Assembly: GCF_032248455.1 (NCBI RefSeq)
Contig: NZ_JAVTTP010000002.1
Coordinates: 124,001 to 188,000 of the forward strand
DNA length: 64,000 bases
Direction of reading: 5' to 3'
Origin: Pricia mediterranea
GTDB lineage: Bacteria > Bacteroidota > Bacteroidia > Flavobacteriales > Flavobacteriaceae
The notes below the pieces were generated by a model. The model worked only from the letters and a program-made list of their open reading frames with translations. It did no database searches and was not told the DNA's origin. How positions within the stretch are numbered: the stretch's first letter is position 1; the number at the start of each line of letters is the position of its first letter. Below are positions 7,800-16,928 of this stretch, piece by piece. The position numbers and the translations under genes are program-made.

Positions 7800-10553
7800 T
7801 CAGAAGAAAAGCTTAGTGAAATTTCGCATTTGATCCAGAAACGACCGTCCGTCTTTGTGGGCGGACACCTCAGTTACGATTACGGGAATATCCTGTAAGT
7901 ACAGATTATGCTTTTCGGCATCCACCTCGTTGAGCTCAAAGCCAATATTCAAAAAATCCGGTGCAGACGACATATTCGATTCGGAAAGTAGCACGTCCAC
8001 TGGTGCTTTTCCAAAAATAGGGTCGTTACTTTCAGCTGGTTGGTTCCAACGATTCGCCTTTTCTTCTTGATTGCTTTGACCTAAGACTCCATGTTTGGCG
8101 AAAACATCACGAACGCCTTTGGTATAGCAGGCCTTGGGTTTCTCGCGGGACAGTTTTTCGATTAGAAGTTCGAGCACGATCTTGACCTTGCTTCGTATTT
8201 TGGGATTGCCGTCTCCGAGCAACCCATCTAGAAACTCAATTTCCTTTTCATCCCCAACATGAATAATTTCATCTAAAAGAATCAGTTTACATTCCGTATC
8301 CAGGTCCTTAAAAAGGTCCGCAAAAACACTAAAAACAGGTAAATCGGCGGAGTCGTCAACTGACTTTGCTTGCTTCTTGTTGTCCCGTTCTCCATTAAAT
8401 TTCGCCATCAAGGCAGCGATACGGTCTCTTATAAAACCTTTGGATTCTTCCGCTTTAAGTTCTTGCAACAACGGAATTTCACGGTGGTCGCCAAGTTCTT
8501 CAAGCTCATCAAGCAAACCCATCATATATGCTTCGTGCTTGTCGTAATAGATCGGTTCGGGAATGAGTTGGTCGGTCACCTCGATGTCGGAAGGATAGGA
8601 TACGGTCTCATACTCCAATTCAATATCCCGCAATTCGTTGTCCGACATCAACCAAGATATCACATCTTCGACGCTGCCATGTTCCGGATCGTAATGCGGG
8701 TCCTCCTTGAGATCAAATGCCATGTCTATCTCATTTTCCGAATCACGGTCACTATTTTTCGCTTCGAACGACACTTCAAAATCAGAAAGGGAATAGCCTT
8801 CAATGTCGTCTAATGTGTCCGATTCGTTCGGATGATCCGATCCGGTTGGGTCATTTGATTCTTCCTTATTCCGACCATCGGACTCGTCGTTGCTAGCCCC
8901 CTGGTCTTTATCGATGACAAGAGGCAAAAAATCCAGTTCGTTAATTTCGGAAATCAGGGCGTGCAGTTCTTCTTCCATAGGATTGGTAGAAATAGAGTCA
9001 CCACTTTCTTTGGGACGCCTGCCGATCGTTCCGGAAGCCTTCTTCTCATCGGGTGTCATTCCGTCCGATGAGGGTTTGGCTTTGTCGAAAGTCGCCTCCA
9101 TTTCCACGGAGGGAATTTCAGTTTCTTCGGATGGCATCTCGGTAACAGCGGCGACCACAATCGGCAGAAAGTCGATCTCGGAAATATCAAAGCGGGAAGG
9201 TTCTCTCGTAGAGGTAACATCAAGAGATTCGGCATCTACCCTTTCAAATACAACTTCTATGTCTTTGATGGGCTTTTGGGGTTCTTTAGACTCGGTCATG
9301 GGCGTAGGGTTTTCTAAGGTGACTTTGTTTGATTGTTCGCTTACTGCTGCTGCGGCCGCTTCCACCGGCGGCGGAGTTTCGAGGTTTGGCAACGGCACTG
9401 ATTGGTTTGTCGAGGGGGGCGTATTGATTGGGGTGAGGCTTGGGCGTTCTACATCCCCAGGTGTTTTATAGGGCTTGATCGGTTCGATATTCTCGGTAGG
9501 CATGATACTGCCCGGTGCAATGGTATTGATAGCGCCCACTGCCTTGCTCTTCACTGAAAAATTGCCTTCCCGTTGCGTTACGTATTCCAGAAATTCGATA
9601 TCCGAAGCATCGCCCAATTCGGCAATTGCATCGAGTATGTCAAGCTTGGTGTCCCCCGTGCATTTCGAGAAAACACCTTTCAAAGTAGGCAAGGCATCGG
9701 TGATGTGGAAGTCCTTTATACAGCCAATGGCCTGTTGTCTGACCTGTCGGTCTTTATGCTTTATCAACTCGATTAGCGGGGCACTGGAATCGTTTTGGTT
9801 GTAATATTTGATAAGTCGCAGGGCAAACAGTACCACATGGATATTGGTCGAGGTCAACCACGCTTTGAAGCGCGGCGGTTCGAAACCTTCCTTGTTCCGC
9901 AGCACATCCAGTAATTTCAGCTGCTGCCACTCCGATATCTTATATTGTGTCGTATCCAAAAAATGACTGATCCCACTCGGCTTTAGGGTAATTATGGCGA
10001 TTTCTGCCTGTTTGCGAACGGTACCTCTTCTATGGTTAATGAACTTGACGATGAACGGGTATGCTTCCTCGACTTGCATTTGGGTCAATTCAAGAATACC
10101 CTTCGCAACGACCTCCCACCTCCAGCTTTGCAATCTTTTGAACGCATCTTTTTCCAACCCTAAATCGCTGTACAGTCTGAAGAGTTTTTTTTGGGTGTCG
10201 CCGGAAACATCCTTGCGCAGATCGAGTAATATTTGAGCCAATATCCTCCTGTTCAGATCTTCCCTTAACAGGTCACGAATCTTGATTTTTAAAGCGATGT
10301 AGTTCGATTTCTCTTCCCGATCGACACCCTCTTCATAAAACAGGAATTCACTGATCATAGGCGATAACTCGTTCCTGCGCTGACTGATTCGAGCGGAATT
10401 TGCAGCTATCTTGTTCCGAAAGAAAAAGACCGAGATAAAATATAATAAGCCTAAGGCGACAAAAAAACCCGAAAGCTTCCATAACAGGTCGGTACCGATT
10501 TCCGGAGCAGTCATCAGCGGAGGCACGGCGTATGTCAAGTTCGATAGATACAA
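7800..10553 (-). CDS. large membrane-anchored HEAT-repeat protein
   Basis: 917 residues. A periplasm-leading N-terminus is followed by a single membrane helix (LSGFFVALGLLYFISVFFF, about residues 27-46). HEAT-like helical repeats cover about residues 60-350 (for example KHKDRQVRQQAIGCIKDFHI). A long acidic, low-complexity linker (about 370-690) contains two copies of a short motif, EIDFLPIVV and ELDFLPLVI. A second HEAT block (about 690-830, FLDGLLGDGNPKIRSKVKIV) and a C-terminal tail complete the protein. No enzymatic motif is seen. It lies between a receiver gene and a GT2 gene, with 1 and 7 bases of spacing, so a scaffold linking signalling to polymer synthesis is plausible but inferred. 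Confidence 0.8.
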   Translation of the reverse strand: MYLSNLTYAVPPLMTAPEIGTDLLWKLSGFFVALGLLYFISVFFFRNKIAANSARISQRRNELSPMISEFLFYEEGVDREEKSNYIALKIKIRDLLREDLNRRILAQILLDLRKDVSGDTQKKLFRLYSDLGLEKDAFKRLQSWRWEVVAKGILELTQMQVEEAYPFIVKFINHRRGTVRKQAEIAIITLKPSGISHFLDTTQYKISEWQQLKLLDVLRNKEGFEPPRFKAWLTSTNIHVVLFALRLIKYYNQNDSSAPLIELIKHKDRQVRQQAIGCIKDFHITDALPTLKGVFSKCTGDTKLDILDAIAELGDASDIEFLEYVTQREGNFSVKSKAVGAINTIAPGSIMPTENIEPIKPYKTPGDVERPSLTPINTPPSTNQSVPLPNLETPPPVEAAAAAVSEQSNKVTLENPTPMTESKEPQKPIKDIEVVFERVDAESLDVTSTREPSRFDISEIDFLPIVVAAVTEMPSEETEIPSVEMEATFDKAKPSSDGMTPDEKKASGTIGRRPKESGDSISTNPMEEELHALISEINELDFLPLVIDKDQGASNDESDGRNKEESNDPTGSDHPNESDTLDDIEGYSLSDFEVSFEAKNSDRDSENEIDMAFDLKEDPHYDPEHGSVEDVISWLMSDNELRDIELEYETVSYPSDIEVTDQLIPEPIYYDKHEAYMMGLLDELEELGDHREIPLLQELKAEESKGFIRDRIAALMAKFNGERDNKKQAKSVDDSADLPVFSVFADLFKDLDTECKLILLDEIIHVGDEKEIEFLDGLLGDGNPKIRSKVKIVLELLIEKLSREKPKACYTKGVRDVFAKHGVLGQSNQEEKANRWNQPAESNDPIFGKAPVDVLLSESNMSSAPDFLNIGFELNEVDAEKHNLYLQDIPVIVTEVSAHKDGRSFLDQMRNFTKLFF

Positions 10554-10554
10554 A

Positions 10555-10926
10555 TTAGGCTTTGTTCAGTTCACGGGCCACCCGGACCAAGAGTTCAGTG
10601 GGACTTACAGGTTTTGAAATAAAGTCGTTGGCACCCAGATCAAAGGCGTCCAACACGTTCTCTTCGTTCCCTGCCGAGGATATGATGATGATAGGGATAC
10701 TCAAGTGCAATTCCTTACGTACATACGCTATCAGTTCCATCCCCGAGAAATAGGGCATCATGATATCGCTTACGATGATATCAGGGGTGTGTCTTGTCAA
10801 GTAGTCCTTTACCTGTTTTCCATCTGCACATATCTTCACCTCGTACCCTCCCTTTTGCAACCGGAAGGACAACAGGGACGCCAACAGCTGATCATCTTCG
10901 GCCAATAGAAGCTGTTTCCTCTCCAT
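10555..10926 (-). CDS. stand-alone CheY-like receiver protein
   Basis: 123 residues from Met MERKQLLLAEDDQ (ATG at 10926); the open frame reaches 10968, but that longer form would overlap the preceding Hpt gene. It is a receiver domain only: acidic pocket Glu10-Asp11-Asp12, phospho-acceptor Asp54 (IIVSDIMMP), Ser83/84 switch, and Lys105 in FISKPVSP. There is no output domain, so it should act by protein contact, probably within the HEAT/GT2 operon it heads. It starts 10 bases after the Hpt gene stop. Confidence 0.85.
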   Translation of the reverse strand: MERKQLLLAEDDQLLASLLSFRLQKGGYEVKICADGKQVKDYLTRHTPDIIVSDIMMPYFSGMELIAYVRKELHLSIPIIIISSAGNEENVLDAFDLGANDFISKPVSPTELLVRVARELNKA

Positions 10927-10936
10927 GCTTACCGAA

Positions 10937-11344
10937 TTATTGGTCAAGTTGGGCCAGGGCCACCTCAATGGATGTCTCTACGCTCGGGAACTCATCTACG
11001 AAGCAATCGTAGAGAAACTGAAGGTGCTTAGGGTCTTGGTCTCCGCAGCATTCCTTTTCAATAAGACAAACAATGGCGTGAAGGCTGTCCGTTCGCATCA
11101 TGGCCAATCCTGCTTTTATCTTATGGGCGGCCAGGGCCAACGCCTTAAAGTCGGTATTGTCCAAATGTATTCTTGCCGCTCCGATAAATTCAAGGGCATT
11201 GAGCCTGAAGAGGGATATTAGCTCTCGTAAAAGGCTCATTTCTCCCATGCACTCCCCTAAAATAGGTTCAAGGTCTGTGGTAATCAGCTGCTGTTGGGAG
11301 GTCTCGAAACGATGCTGTAGATTCGTAAAGTGTTTTGTTTTCAA
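10937..11344 (-). CDS. histidine phosphotransfer (Hpt) domain protein
   Basis: A 135-residue, all-helical protein with the Hpt signature around His74 (AAHKIKAGLAMM), matching the usual HxLKG-type phospho-acceptor helix with Ile in place of Leu and Ala in place of Gly. It should shuttle phosphate between a hybrid kinase and a receiver. The receiver is encoded immediately downstream; no kinase is encoded nearby. It is the first gene of the operon Hpt, receiver, HEAT protein, GT2, YaiO. Confidence 0.75.
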   Translation of the reverse strand: MKTKHFTNLQHRFETSQQQLITTDLEPILGECMGEMSLLRELISLFRLNALEFIGAARIHLDNTDFKALALAAHKIKAGLAMMRTDSLHAIVCLIEKECCGDQDPKHLQFLYDCFVDEFPSVETSIEVALAQLDQ

Positions 11345-11486
11345 TTTGGGATGCTTTGGGTTTATGAGATTGGGACGATAAAAATCCCTATAAACACTTG
11401 CCGGAACAATTAAATGTTACCTATACTGGCATATCTGTTGTCAAATGGCTTTATTTGTTGGTCTAACCATAATATTGCACCTGGAA

Positions 11487-12785
11487 ATGAAGCATTTTAT
11501 CTGCCTATTCGGAATTATAGCCTTATTCTCTTGTAGGGAAACCGAGAAGAATACCGAAGAAAGTCTTGATGCAAAGGCAGAACGCATACACGAACAAACC
11601 ATTACGATCGACACCCATGACGATATCAATGTCAAAAACTTTACCGATAGCGCGAACTATACCCAGCGTCTGGAGACCCAGATCAATTTACCCAAAATGG
11701 AAGAAGGTGGCCTCGACGTGAGCTGGTTGATCGTTTATACAGGGCAAAACACCCTTACCGCGGAGGGGTATGCCAAGGCCGAAGAAAACGCGATGGCCAA
11801 GTTCGAGGCGATACATCGACTTGTTGATGAAATCGCTCCCGACCGGATCGAGCTTGCCCTGACTTCCGAGGATGTTCGACGTATTGTGGCGGACGGAAAA
11901 AAGGTGGCTATGATCGGGGTTGAAAATGCCTACCCTATAGGGGAGGACATGTCGAACTTCGAAAAATACTATGACCTCGGCGCCCGATATATCTCCCTTT
12001 CCCATAACGGACATAGCCAATTCAGCGATTCCAATACAGGAGAGGAAGATGATGCATGGCTACATAATGGTTTAAGTGAATTAGGGAAAAAAGCTGTAAA
12101 AGAGATGAATAGGCTAGGGATTATGATTGATGTGTCGCATCCATCGAAGGAATCGATGCTGCAGACGATAGAACTCACCGAAGCGCCGATCATTGCCTCG
12201 CATAGCTCCGCCCGTGCGCTTTGCGACCACAGCCGAAACCTCGACGACGAACAACTACAACTGATCAAGAAAAACGGAGGGGTGGTGCAGACCGTGGCCT
12301 TTTCTTCGTACCTGAACACGGAAAAAGATTCTCTGCGTAGGGCCTATGTGGATAGCGCTAGCCAAAAAATAGCCGATTCATTGGACATCCCCTGGTATAA
12401 GCGTTCGGACTTCGGCAGGTTGACGGAACAGGAAAAAGAAGATTTTATTGAAAATTATCCGACAGTAGTGAAAATGGCGGAAGAAAGGGCGGTCAACGAC
12501 CCAGACGCCCCACCGGCCGTAGACATTTCCGATTTGATGGATCATATCGACTATATGGTCGATTTGATCGGTATCGATCATGTCGGTATCAGTTCCGATT
12601 TTGACGGGGGCGGCGGTATCGAAGGCTGGTCCGATGCTTCGGAAACCTTCAACGTAACCCTAGCCCTGGTCGAACGCGGCTACTCTGAGGAGGAAATCGC
12701 CAAGTTGTGGGGCGGGAATCTATTGCGCGTGCTGGATGAGGTACAAGCGGTCGCCAGCGGACAACAGGAAATGGCGGACATGTGA
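11487..12785 (+). CDS. lipoprotein membrane dipeptidase (peptidase M19, renal dipeptidase family)
   Basis: Translation from Met MKHFICLFGIIALFSC gives 432 residues and a lipoprotein signal with Cys16 as the lipidation site. An in-frame ATG at 11445 would bury this signal, so 11487 is preferred. The zinc-site motifs of M19 are present: TIDTHDDI (HxD), EGVENAYP-like GVENAYPIGEDM (bridging Glu), DVSHPSKESM, ASHSSARALC (zinc His), and IDHVGISSDFDGGGGI near the C-terminus. It hydrolyses dipeptides, possibly D-amino-acid-containing ones, in the periplasm. It is divergent from the Hpt operon. Confidence 0.88.
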   Translation: MKHFICLFGIIALFSCRETEKNTEESLDAKAERIHEQTITIDTHDDINVKNFTDSANYTQRLETQINLPKMEEGGLDVSWLIVYTGQNTLTAEGYAKAEENAMAKFEAIHRLVDEIAPDRIELALTSEDVRRIVADGKKVAMIGVENAYPIGEDMSNFEKYYDLGARYISLSHNGHSQFSDSNTGEEDDAWLHNGLSELGKKAVKEMNRLGIMIDVSHPSKESMLQTIELTEAPIIASHSSARALCDHSRNLDDEQLQLIKKNGGVVQTVAFSSYLNTEKDSLRRAYVDSASQKIADSLDIPWYKRSDFGRLTEQEKEDFIENYPTVVKMAEERAVNDPDAPPAVDISDLMDHIDYMVDLIGIDHVGISSDFDGGGGIEGWSDASETFNVTLALVERGYSEEEIAKLWGGNLLRVLDEVQAVASGQQEMADM

Positions 12786-12823
12786 AAAAATTCTAAATTC
12801 CAAGCACCGAAATCCACAATTCC
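12786..12823. repeat. 7-bp-period tract after the dipeptidase gene
   Basis: Units AAATTCT, AAATTCC, AAGCACC, GAAATCC and ACAATTC follow each other with constant 7-base spacing. The remaining spacer to 12978 shows no gene. Confidence 0.5.
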
Positions 12824-12978
12824 GGGGTTGCGGTCGCCCCGCTTTGTCAGGTGGTTCAGCGCGCTACCTGGTGTATTACGAATTGGAACTGTTCCATGAC
12901 CACTGGGTTACGTGCTTTGATCAGGTTCGATGGCATTTTCGGATAACCATCGGACGTTTGCAGTTTCACCCTTGTTGC

Positions 12979-13857
12979 CTATCCTCCTAGCATTTTTGGA
13001 ATATTAAGGTCCGTACCCAGTTTTTTGTTCAATTTTTCAATAAAATAGGCAGCTAAAAGCGGGGACTCCCGCTCCACATTCTGGTGCACAAAGAAATTGA
13101 TGTTCGTCAAGCCCGCTTCCTTCCATTCTATCAGACGTTCTACCCACTCGTCCAACCGAGTGTAGTCGCTTTTGTGATTGGCGCCGACATAGCGGATAAA
13201 GGCTTCGTTGTTCGTCAATCGCATATGCAAGAGGTCTCTACGGCCGGCGGTATCGACCAAGATGTTGGCGATGTCATTTTCCTGTAATAGATGATAGAGC
13301 TCTTCGGCTACCTTTTCATCATTGAACCAATCCGTATGCCGGAATTCCATCGCCAGAGGAAATTCCTTCGGCCAGTATTCCACGAAGCGCACCACCCTAT
13401 CCCAATTTTTAGATCCGAAATTATTGTGCATTTGAAGAAAGAGTGTTCCGAGCTTATCCTTAAGATTCGCAGCTCCTATAAGATACTCGTCCACAACGGG
13501 ATACGACTTGTCATTTAACCTTCTTAAATGACTGATATTGCGCACCAGTTTGGGGAAGAACTTGAAGTTATCGGGGGTGGTATAGGCCCATTTTTCAAAT
13601 TGCTCCGGGGGGAAAATCCTATAGAACGTCGCGTTCAGCTCGATGCTATTGAACTGGCTGGAATAGTATTTCAATTCATTCTTCGTTCCCCGGGGATAAA
13701 AGTTCTTCAAATCCTGCCGGTTCCATTTGGCACACCCAACGCGTACGTTCACCGGAAAATCTTCTTTATTGTTCGATAAAAACGCTGCGGTGTCGGGATG
13801 GTCTTCGGGAAGACTGAAATCCACGACTTCCGGTCGATCTACTTGTCCGAATTTCAT
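12979..13857 (-). CDS. DUF72 domain protein
   Basis: 292 residues. The DUF72 hallmarks are present: VRVGCAKWNR near residue 40, YYSSQFNSIELNATFYR, FKFFPKLVRNISH, FLQMHNNFG, MEFRHTDWF, and late in the protein YVGANH and NINFFVHQN. DUF72 proteins have a TIM-barrel-like fold related to AP endonucleases/xylose isomerases; their reaction is not established. Cytoplasmic, no signal. Transcribed alone, with its stop facing the dipeptidase gene. Confidence 0.85.
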   Translation of the reverse strand: MKFGQVDRPEVVDFSLPEDHPDTAAFLSNNKEDFPVNVRVGCAKWNRQDLKNFYPRGTKNELKYYSSQFNSIELNATFYRIFPPEQFEKWAYTTPDNFKFFPKLVRNISHLRRLNDKSYPVVDEYLIGAANLKDKLGTLFLQMHNNFGSKNWDRVVRFVEYWPKEFPLAMEFRHTDWFNDEKVAEELYHLLQENDIANILVDTAGRRDLLHMRLTNNEAFIRYVGANHKSDYTRLDEWVERLIEWKEAGLTNINFFVHQNVERESPLLAAYFIEKLNKKLGTDLNIPKMLGG

Positions 13858-13937
13858 ATGCTATGTGTTTTTAACTTTTTCTACCACTATAAGTGAACCC
13901 ACTTGCAGGGCTGCCCGTTCAGTTTAAAACCGCAGTC

Positions 13938-15290
13938 CTATTTAAAATAAAGGGTCTTTCTATTCATAAATTCCTTGATACCGTGCCCTGAAAGCTCTCG
14001 ACCGTAGCCAGAGGTTTTAATACCTCCGAAAGGCAACCTGGGATCACTTTTCACCAATTCGTTGACAAATACGGCACCTTCGTCGAAAAGGGGCGCCAGC
14101 CTTTTTGCTCTTTGTACATCCTCCGTAAAGAGGGACACTCCCAGACCAAAAGCGGAATCGTTGGAGAGTTCGACGGCTTCTTCGTCCGAGGTAAAGGTAG
14201 TAATCCCAATGGCCGGGCCGAAGGTTTCTTCCTTGAACATTGGCATTTCCGGGGTCACTTCCGATAGTACGGTCGGCTCGTAATACGTTCCCTTACGTTT
14301 TCCGCCGATTTCCAGCGTTGCACCCATGTTGATGGAATCCTGGACCTGCTTCTCGACATCCTCGGCCAGATCTTCGCGAGCCAAAACTCCTATATAAGTG
14401 TCCCCATCCATCGGGTCCCCACTTTTAAGTTCCTTTATTTTATCAATAAACCTTTGCTTGAAGTCATCAGCTATATCCTCCTGTACTAAAAGTCGTTTCC
14501 CAGCGATACAACTTTGTCCGGTATTCTGAAAACGCGCTTTAACGCAGGTATCCACCTCCGTATCCATATCGGCATCGGCAAAGACAATGAGGGCGTTGCT
14601 TCCACCCAGTTCGAGTACGGTTTTTTTAATGTGCTCTCCTGCCTTCGAGGCCACGGCTGCCCCTGCGGGCTTGCTGCCGGTCAAGGTGACCGCCCTGACA
14701 TTGTCGTTCTCGAGAACGGATGGAATCTTCTCACTGCCGATGACAAGATTCTGGAAACAGCCTTTCGGAAAACCGGCCTTGTTAAAAAGTCGTTCTATCA
14801 TTTCCGCGGATTGCATCACGTTCGAGGCATGTTTCAATACACCCACATTCCCGGCAATTAGATTGGGCGCCGCAAAACGGAAAACTTGCCAAAACGGATA
14901 GTTCCATGGCATAACCGCCAACACCACCCCTAATGGCTCATAGCTGACGTAGCTCTTTTCCGCATCCGTTTCGACAATTTCATCTTGAAGCTGTTCTTCA
15001 GCGTTTTCAGCGTAATATTCACAAACCCAAGCACACTTTTCTACCTCCGCGCGGGCTTGGGAAATGGGTTTGCCCATTTCTTGGGTAATGGTTTTGGCAT
15101 ACGTATCCGTATTTGTTTTGAGTTCTTCGGCAACTTTGAGCATGAGCCTCGAGCGTTCAACGAAAGAAGTCCGTTTCCAAATTTGAAACCTTTGATGTGC
15201 TACTTCAATCTTTTTACTCAATTCGCTGTCATCCAATTCATTGAATATATGCAGTTGCTTTCCATTATAAGGATTTGTAGATGTCTTCAT
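13938..15290 (-). CDS. gabD: NAD(P)-dependent succinate-semialdehyde dehydrogenase family protein
   Basis: A 450-residue aldehyde dehydrogenase. Cofactor and active-site motifs are MPWNYPFWQ, LTGSKPAG, the general base Glu in LELGGSNALIV, the catalytic Cys in QNTGQSCIAGKR, and EETFGPA. The short N-terminus (starting MKTSTNPYNGKQLH) and the motif set match the SSADH group, which oxidises succinate semialdehyde to succinate. Related semialdehydes are possible substrates. A single gene, convergent with nothing and tandem with DUF72. Confidence 0.85.
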   Translation of the reverse strand: MKTSTNPYNGKQLHIFNELDDSELSKKIEVAHQRFQIWKRTSFVERSRLMLKVAEELKTNTDTYAKTITQEMGKPISQARAEVEKCAWVCEYYAENAEEQLQDEIVETDAEKSYVSYEPLGVVLAVMPWNYPFWQVFRFAAPNLIAGNVGVLKHASNVMQSAEMIERLFNKAGFPKGCFQNLVIGSEKIPSVLENDNVRAVTLTGSKPAGAAVASKAGEHIKKTVLELGGSNALIVFADADMDTEVDTCVKARFQNTGQSCIAGKRLLVQEDIADDFKQRFIDKIKELKSGDPMDGDTYIGVLAREDLAEDVEKQVQDSINMGATLEIGGKRKGTYYEPTVLSEVTPEMPMFKEETFGPAIGITTFTSDEEAVELSNDSAFGLGVSLFTEDVQRAKRLAPLFDEGAVFVNELVKSDPRLPFGGIKTSGYGRELSGHGIKEFMNRKTLYFK

Positions 15291-15352
15291 GAATGTATTC
15301 GTTTAATTGGAATATAAGGATATTCATGTGCTTTTTCCCACATATTTGTTGT

Positions 15353-16033
15353 TCAGCTCAACAAAGATTCCCCGTTCAGGTCCGTGGTCAACACCTCGCT
15401 CATAAAATCAAAATAGGGCCGAATGGCTTTGTACGATCGATCGATTTCTTCAAGAAATGTAGGAGATAGTACTTCTTCGTCCGAGAAGTCTCTTCGGAAA
15501 ATAAATTGTTTGCGCCGAATCAGGTCGATGTTCTCGTGGGCCTTATCGAAACCCCGTGGCGCCGTCTTCACTGCATCGCCCTGTAACTCTCCCCAAAGGT
15601 TCGTGAAGGATTGTTCATTGACGATTTCACGAAATTCGGAAGCGTCCAGTTCAAATTCCTTTCGTATTCTTAAAAGGTCCTCTTTGTCGGGGCCCCAAAA
15701 TCCCGCTGCGATAAAGGTGTCGCCAGGTTTAATGCGCACGTAATAACCTCCCCTGTTTTCGGCACCCATCCGATGGAACGAGCAAGCGAAATGGGATTTG
15801 TAGGGCGTTTTATCCTTGGAAAAACGGACATCCCTATAAATCCGGAATAGCTTCATCTTATCGATTTGATCGTGGACTTTCAAGTTATCCAGTACTAACG
15901 TATAGAAATCCTTAACGTCGCTTTCATGACGTTTAAACTCCGATTTATGCTCGGTAAACCAGTCCCTATTGTTATTTTTTTTAAGCCTGGTCAAAAAATG
16001 AAGGGCCTCTTTGGTAATTGTGGGGTGTAACAT
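15353..16033 (-). CDS. DUF2461 family protein
   Basis: From the internal ATG at 16033 the protein has 226 residues and starts MLHPTITKEALHFLTRLKKN, the usual opening of this family. The open frame extends to 16231 but that part overlaps the divergent cysE gene and reads like non-coding sequence. Conserved segments: NRDWFTEHK, FRIYRDVRFSKDKTPYK, GGYYVRIKPGDTFIAAGFW. The function is not established; no catalytic motif can be named. Confidence 0.83.
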   Translation of the reverse strand: MLHPTITKEALHFLTRLKKNNNRDWFTEHKSEFKRHESDVKDFYTLVLDNLKVHDQIDKMKLFRIYRDVRFSKDKTPYKSHFACSFHRMGAENRGGYYVRIKPGDTFIAAGFWGPDKEDLLRIRKEFELDASEFREIVNEQSFTNLWGELQGDAVKTAPRGFDKAHENIDLIRRKQFIFRRDFSDEEVLSPTFLEEIDRSYKAIRPYFDFMSEVLTTDLNGESLLS

Positions 16034-16136
16034 TCGTTTGAAATCCTGTGATTTAATAGCTTTTTGCCTTAAAGTTAAGCATTGAAGGCGGAGTGCATCC
16101 GAATTTATGGTTAATTTTGAGGCACAATTTCCAAAC

Positions 16137-16928
16137 ATGACCCAAAAAGCGATTATAGAGAAAATAAACGAGCACAAGAAGCAGCCGAACCTAAGGTATA
16201 TTTTAAAGGAAAAAACCGAAGCCTTCACCAAGGACCTTTTTTATACCCTTTTCGACATAGATACCGAGGTTGCCAAAAACTTGGACCGCCTGGAAAGCCA
16301 ATTCGACGCTTTGGTAGATCTGGCCTGTTGGGATGTGGACAAATCCTGCAAGAAAATATGGACCTCTTATGTCGAGAAGCTACCCGAAATCCTGCGACGT
16401 TTGAACCTCGATGCCGAGGCTACGGTCAATTGTGACCCGGCTTCCCAATCCATTGAGGAGGTATATATGGCCTACCCCGGTTTCTACGCCATAGCCATAT
16501 ATCGATTGGCGCACGAACTGTATAAAGAAGGCTTTCCATTAGTGCCGCGTTTGATGACCGAGTGCGCCCATCGACAGACGGGCATAGATATCAATCCCGG
16601 GGCACAGATCGGGGATTCGTTCCATATCGACCATGGAACGGGTATCGTCATCGGGGAGACGGCAATCGTCAAAAATCATGTCAAAATTTATCAGGGGGTT
16701 ACGCTGGGCGGACTCTACGTTGCCAAACACCTGCATAAGACGAAGCGGCATCCGACCATCGAGGATAACGTTACGATTTACGCCAGTGCCACCATTTTGG
16801 GCGGGGATACGGTCATCGGTGAAAATTCCGTTATCGGAGGCAACGCCTGGTTGACCGACTCGGTGCCAAAAAACTCCACTGTTTTCCATACCCCTGAAAT
16901 AAAGATAAAACCACTGTCCAATGCCTAA
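16137..16928 (+). CDS. cysE: serine O-acetyltransferase
   Basis: 263 residues from ATG 16137 (MTQKAIIEKINEHKK); an upstream in-frame ATG at 16107 is less likely because TAATTTTG, a -7-like box, lies at 16112-16119. A helical N-terminal domain precedes the left-handed beta-helix of hexapeptide repeats with the active-site segment HRQTGIDINPGAQIGDSFHIDHGTG. It acetylates L-serine with acetyl-CoA to give O-acetylserine. The length resembles the EpsC subclass. Its stop overlaps the start of cysM by 8 bases, so the two enzymes of cysteine synthesis are translationally coupled. Confidence 0.9.
   Translation: MTQKAIIEKINEHKKQPNLRYILKEKTEAFTKDLFYTLFDIDTEVAKNLDRLESQFDALVDLACWDVDKSCKKIWTSYVEKLPEILRRLNLDAEATVNCDPASQSIEEVYMAYPGFYAIAIYRLAHELYKEGFPLVPRLMTECAHRQTGIDINPGAQIGDSFHIDHGTGIVIGETAIVKNHVKIYQGVTLGGLYVAKHLHKTKRHPTIEDNVTIYASATILGGDTVIGENSVIGGNAWLTDSVPKNSTVFHTPEIKIKPLSNA

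Noticed and set aside
8890-9471. 193-codon plus-strand open frame, Ser/Gly-rich
   Set aside because: Antisense of the low-complexity linker of the HEAT gene; such linkers often give long open frames on the other strand.
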